A stretch of DNA of 6,419 bases from Pseudomonadota bacterium. Its GTDB lineage: Bacteria; Desulfobacterota; Syntrophobacteria; Syntrophobacterales; Syntrophobacteraceae. The notes under the pieces were generated by a model, which was not told where the DNA came from, searched no databases, and saw only the letters and a list, made by a program, of their open reading frames with translations. The first letter of the stretch is position 1. Each line of letters begins with the position of its first letter. The translations under genes were made by a program, and so were the position numbers. The stretch spans positions 1 through 6,419 of the forward strand of contig JAEZXS010000251.1 in assembly GCA_023442755.1 (NCBI GenBank), in the 5' to 3' direction. Shown one piece after another: positions 6,111-6,419 of the stretch.

Positions 6111-6419
6111 CTAATCGTCAAACCCTCCGGCCCGGCCTCCCCCTTCACCGCGGCCGGATGTTTTCGCGCAATTCCCCTCCGATTCTTTCTTCTCCGAGCC
6201 CGATTTTGAAACCTTGGAGCCCGAAGCGCCTTTAACGGTCTTTTTACCGGATACCGCCTTTGGCGGAGGTGCAGCGCCGTTGCCAAGTATTCCGGAGATC
6301 GCAGGATGTCCAGGAGGCGTCAACCCGGTTCTACCGTCATGATGGCAGCGCGCACACACCGATCCGTTAGCCGAGGCGGGTGTCTTTGGGGCTGGAGCTG
6401 CCGCAGAAGGAGTACCCGA
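6111..6419 (-). CDS. Probable single-heme c-type cytochrome-like protein, C-terminal part (5' end outside window)
   Basis: The minus-strand frame is open from the window edge to TAG at 6111-6113, giving 102 visible residues. It begins with an Ala/Pro/Ser-rich linker of about 20 residues, then VCARCHHDGRTG, holding a CxxCH heme c attachment motif (visible residues 22-26). PPGHPAISG follows, then a tail rich in Lys, Ser and Gly ending in acidic residues. No Met lies after the heme motif in the visible part, so a sixth ligand would be His, come from upstream or be absent. A heme c protein would be exported and matured outside the cytoplasm, but the signal peptide is not in view. The GTG at 6359 falls inside the heme motif region and is unlikely to be the real start. 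A terminator follows at once, which supports a real gene. The low-complexity flanks leave some chance that the CxxCH is accidental. Confidence 0.55.
   Translation of the reverse strand, partial: SGTPSAAAPAPKTPASANGSVCARCHHDGRTGLTPPGHPAISGILGNGAAPPPKAVSGKKTVKGASGSKVSKSGSEKKESEGNCAKTSGRGEGGGRAGGFDD

Noticed and set aside
6044..6286. Minus-strand open frame of 80 codons, Arg-rich
   Set aside because: It runs through the perfect terminator stem and overlaps the CxxCH frame; shadow-like composition.

Overview
This window looks like part of a polyhydroxyalkanoate (PHA) gene cluster from a Gram-negative bacterium of medium GC content. The mix of genes suggests an anaerobic Desulfobacterota or related 'deltaproteobacterial' lineage: a class I-type PHA synthase, a short phasin-like protein, an NAD-type short-chain dehydrogenase, a second divergent PhaC-like protein and a UMF1 transporter. 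The taxonomic guess is inference from protein style only; no marker gene is present.

Layout. Four plus-strand genes come first: the C-terminal end of a PHA synthase (2-400, the 5' part lies outside the window), a 100-residue phasin-like protein (433-735), a short-chain dehydrogenase/reductase (878-1672) and a 552-residue PhaC-like alpha/beta-hydrolase (1782-3440). A strong two-way terminator (3532-3572) closes this block. Facing it on the minus strand are two small genes: a helical protein with a C-terminal coiled coil, possibly phasin- or PhaE-like (3589-4110), and, upstream of it, a cysteine-rich protein of unknown function (4145-4519). A 253-bp divergent intergenic region (4520-4772) holds a spaced inverted repeat and a possible promoter. 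It separates these from a plus-strand UMF1-type MFS transporter (4773-6005). A perfect 13-bp stem (6051-6089) forms a second two-way terminator. The window ends in the 3' part of a minus-strand gene with one CxxCH heme motif and low-complexity flanks (6111-6419).

How the genes may work together. The SDR could interconvert 3-ketoacyl-CoA and 3-hydroxyacyl-CoA, the monomer supplied to the synthase. The synthase polymerises it, and the phasin-like protein would coat the growing granule. The second PhaC-like protein keeps a Cys/Asp/His triad and may be a second synthase, a depolymerase or another thioester-handling enzyme. The convergent helical protein may be a further granule or synthase partner. 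The MFS and heme-protein genes have their own transcription units and no evident tie to PHA.

The most interesting material is the divergent second PhaC, the unusual cofactor motif in the SDR and the two unrecognised minus-strand genes. No mobile element, CRISPR array, tRNA or rRNA was seen.
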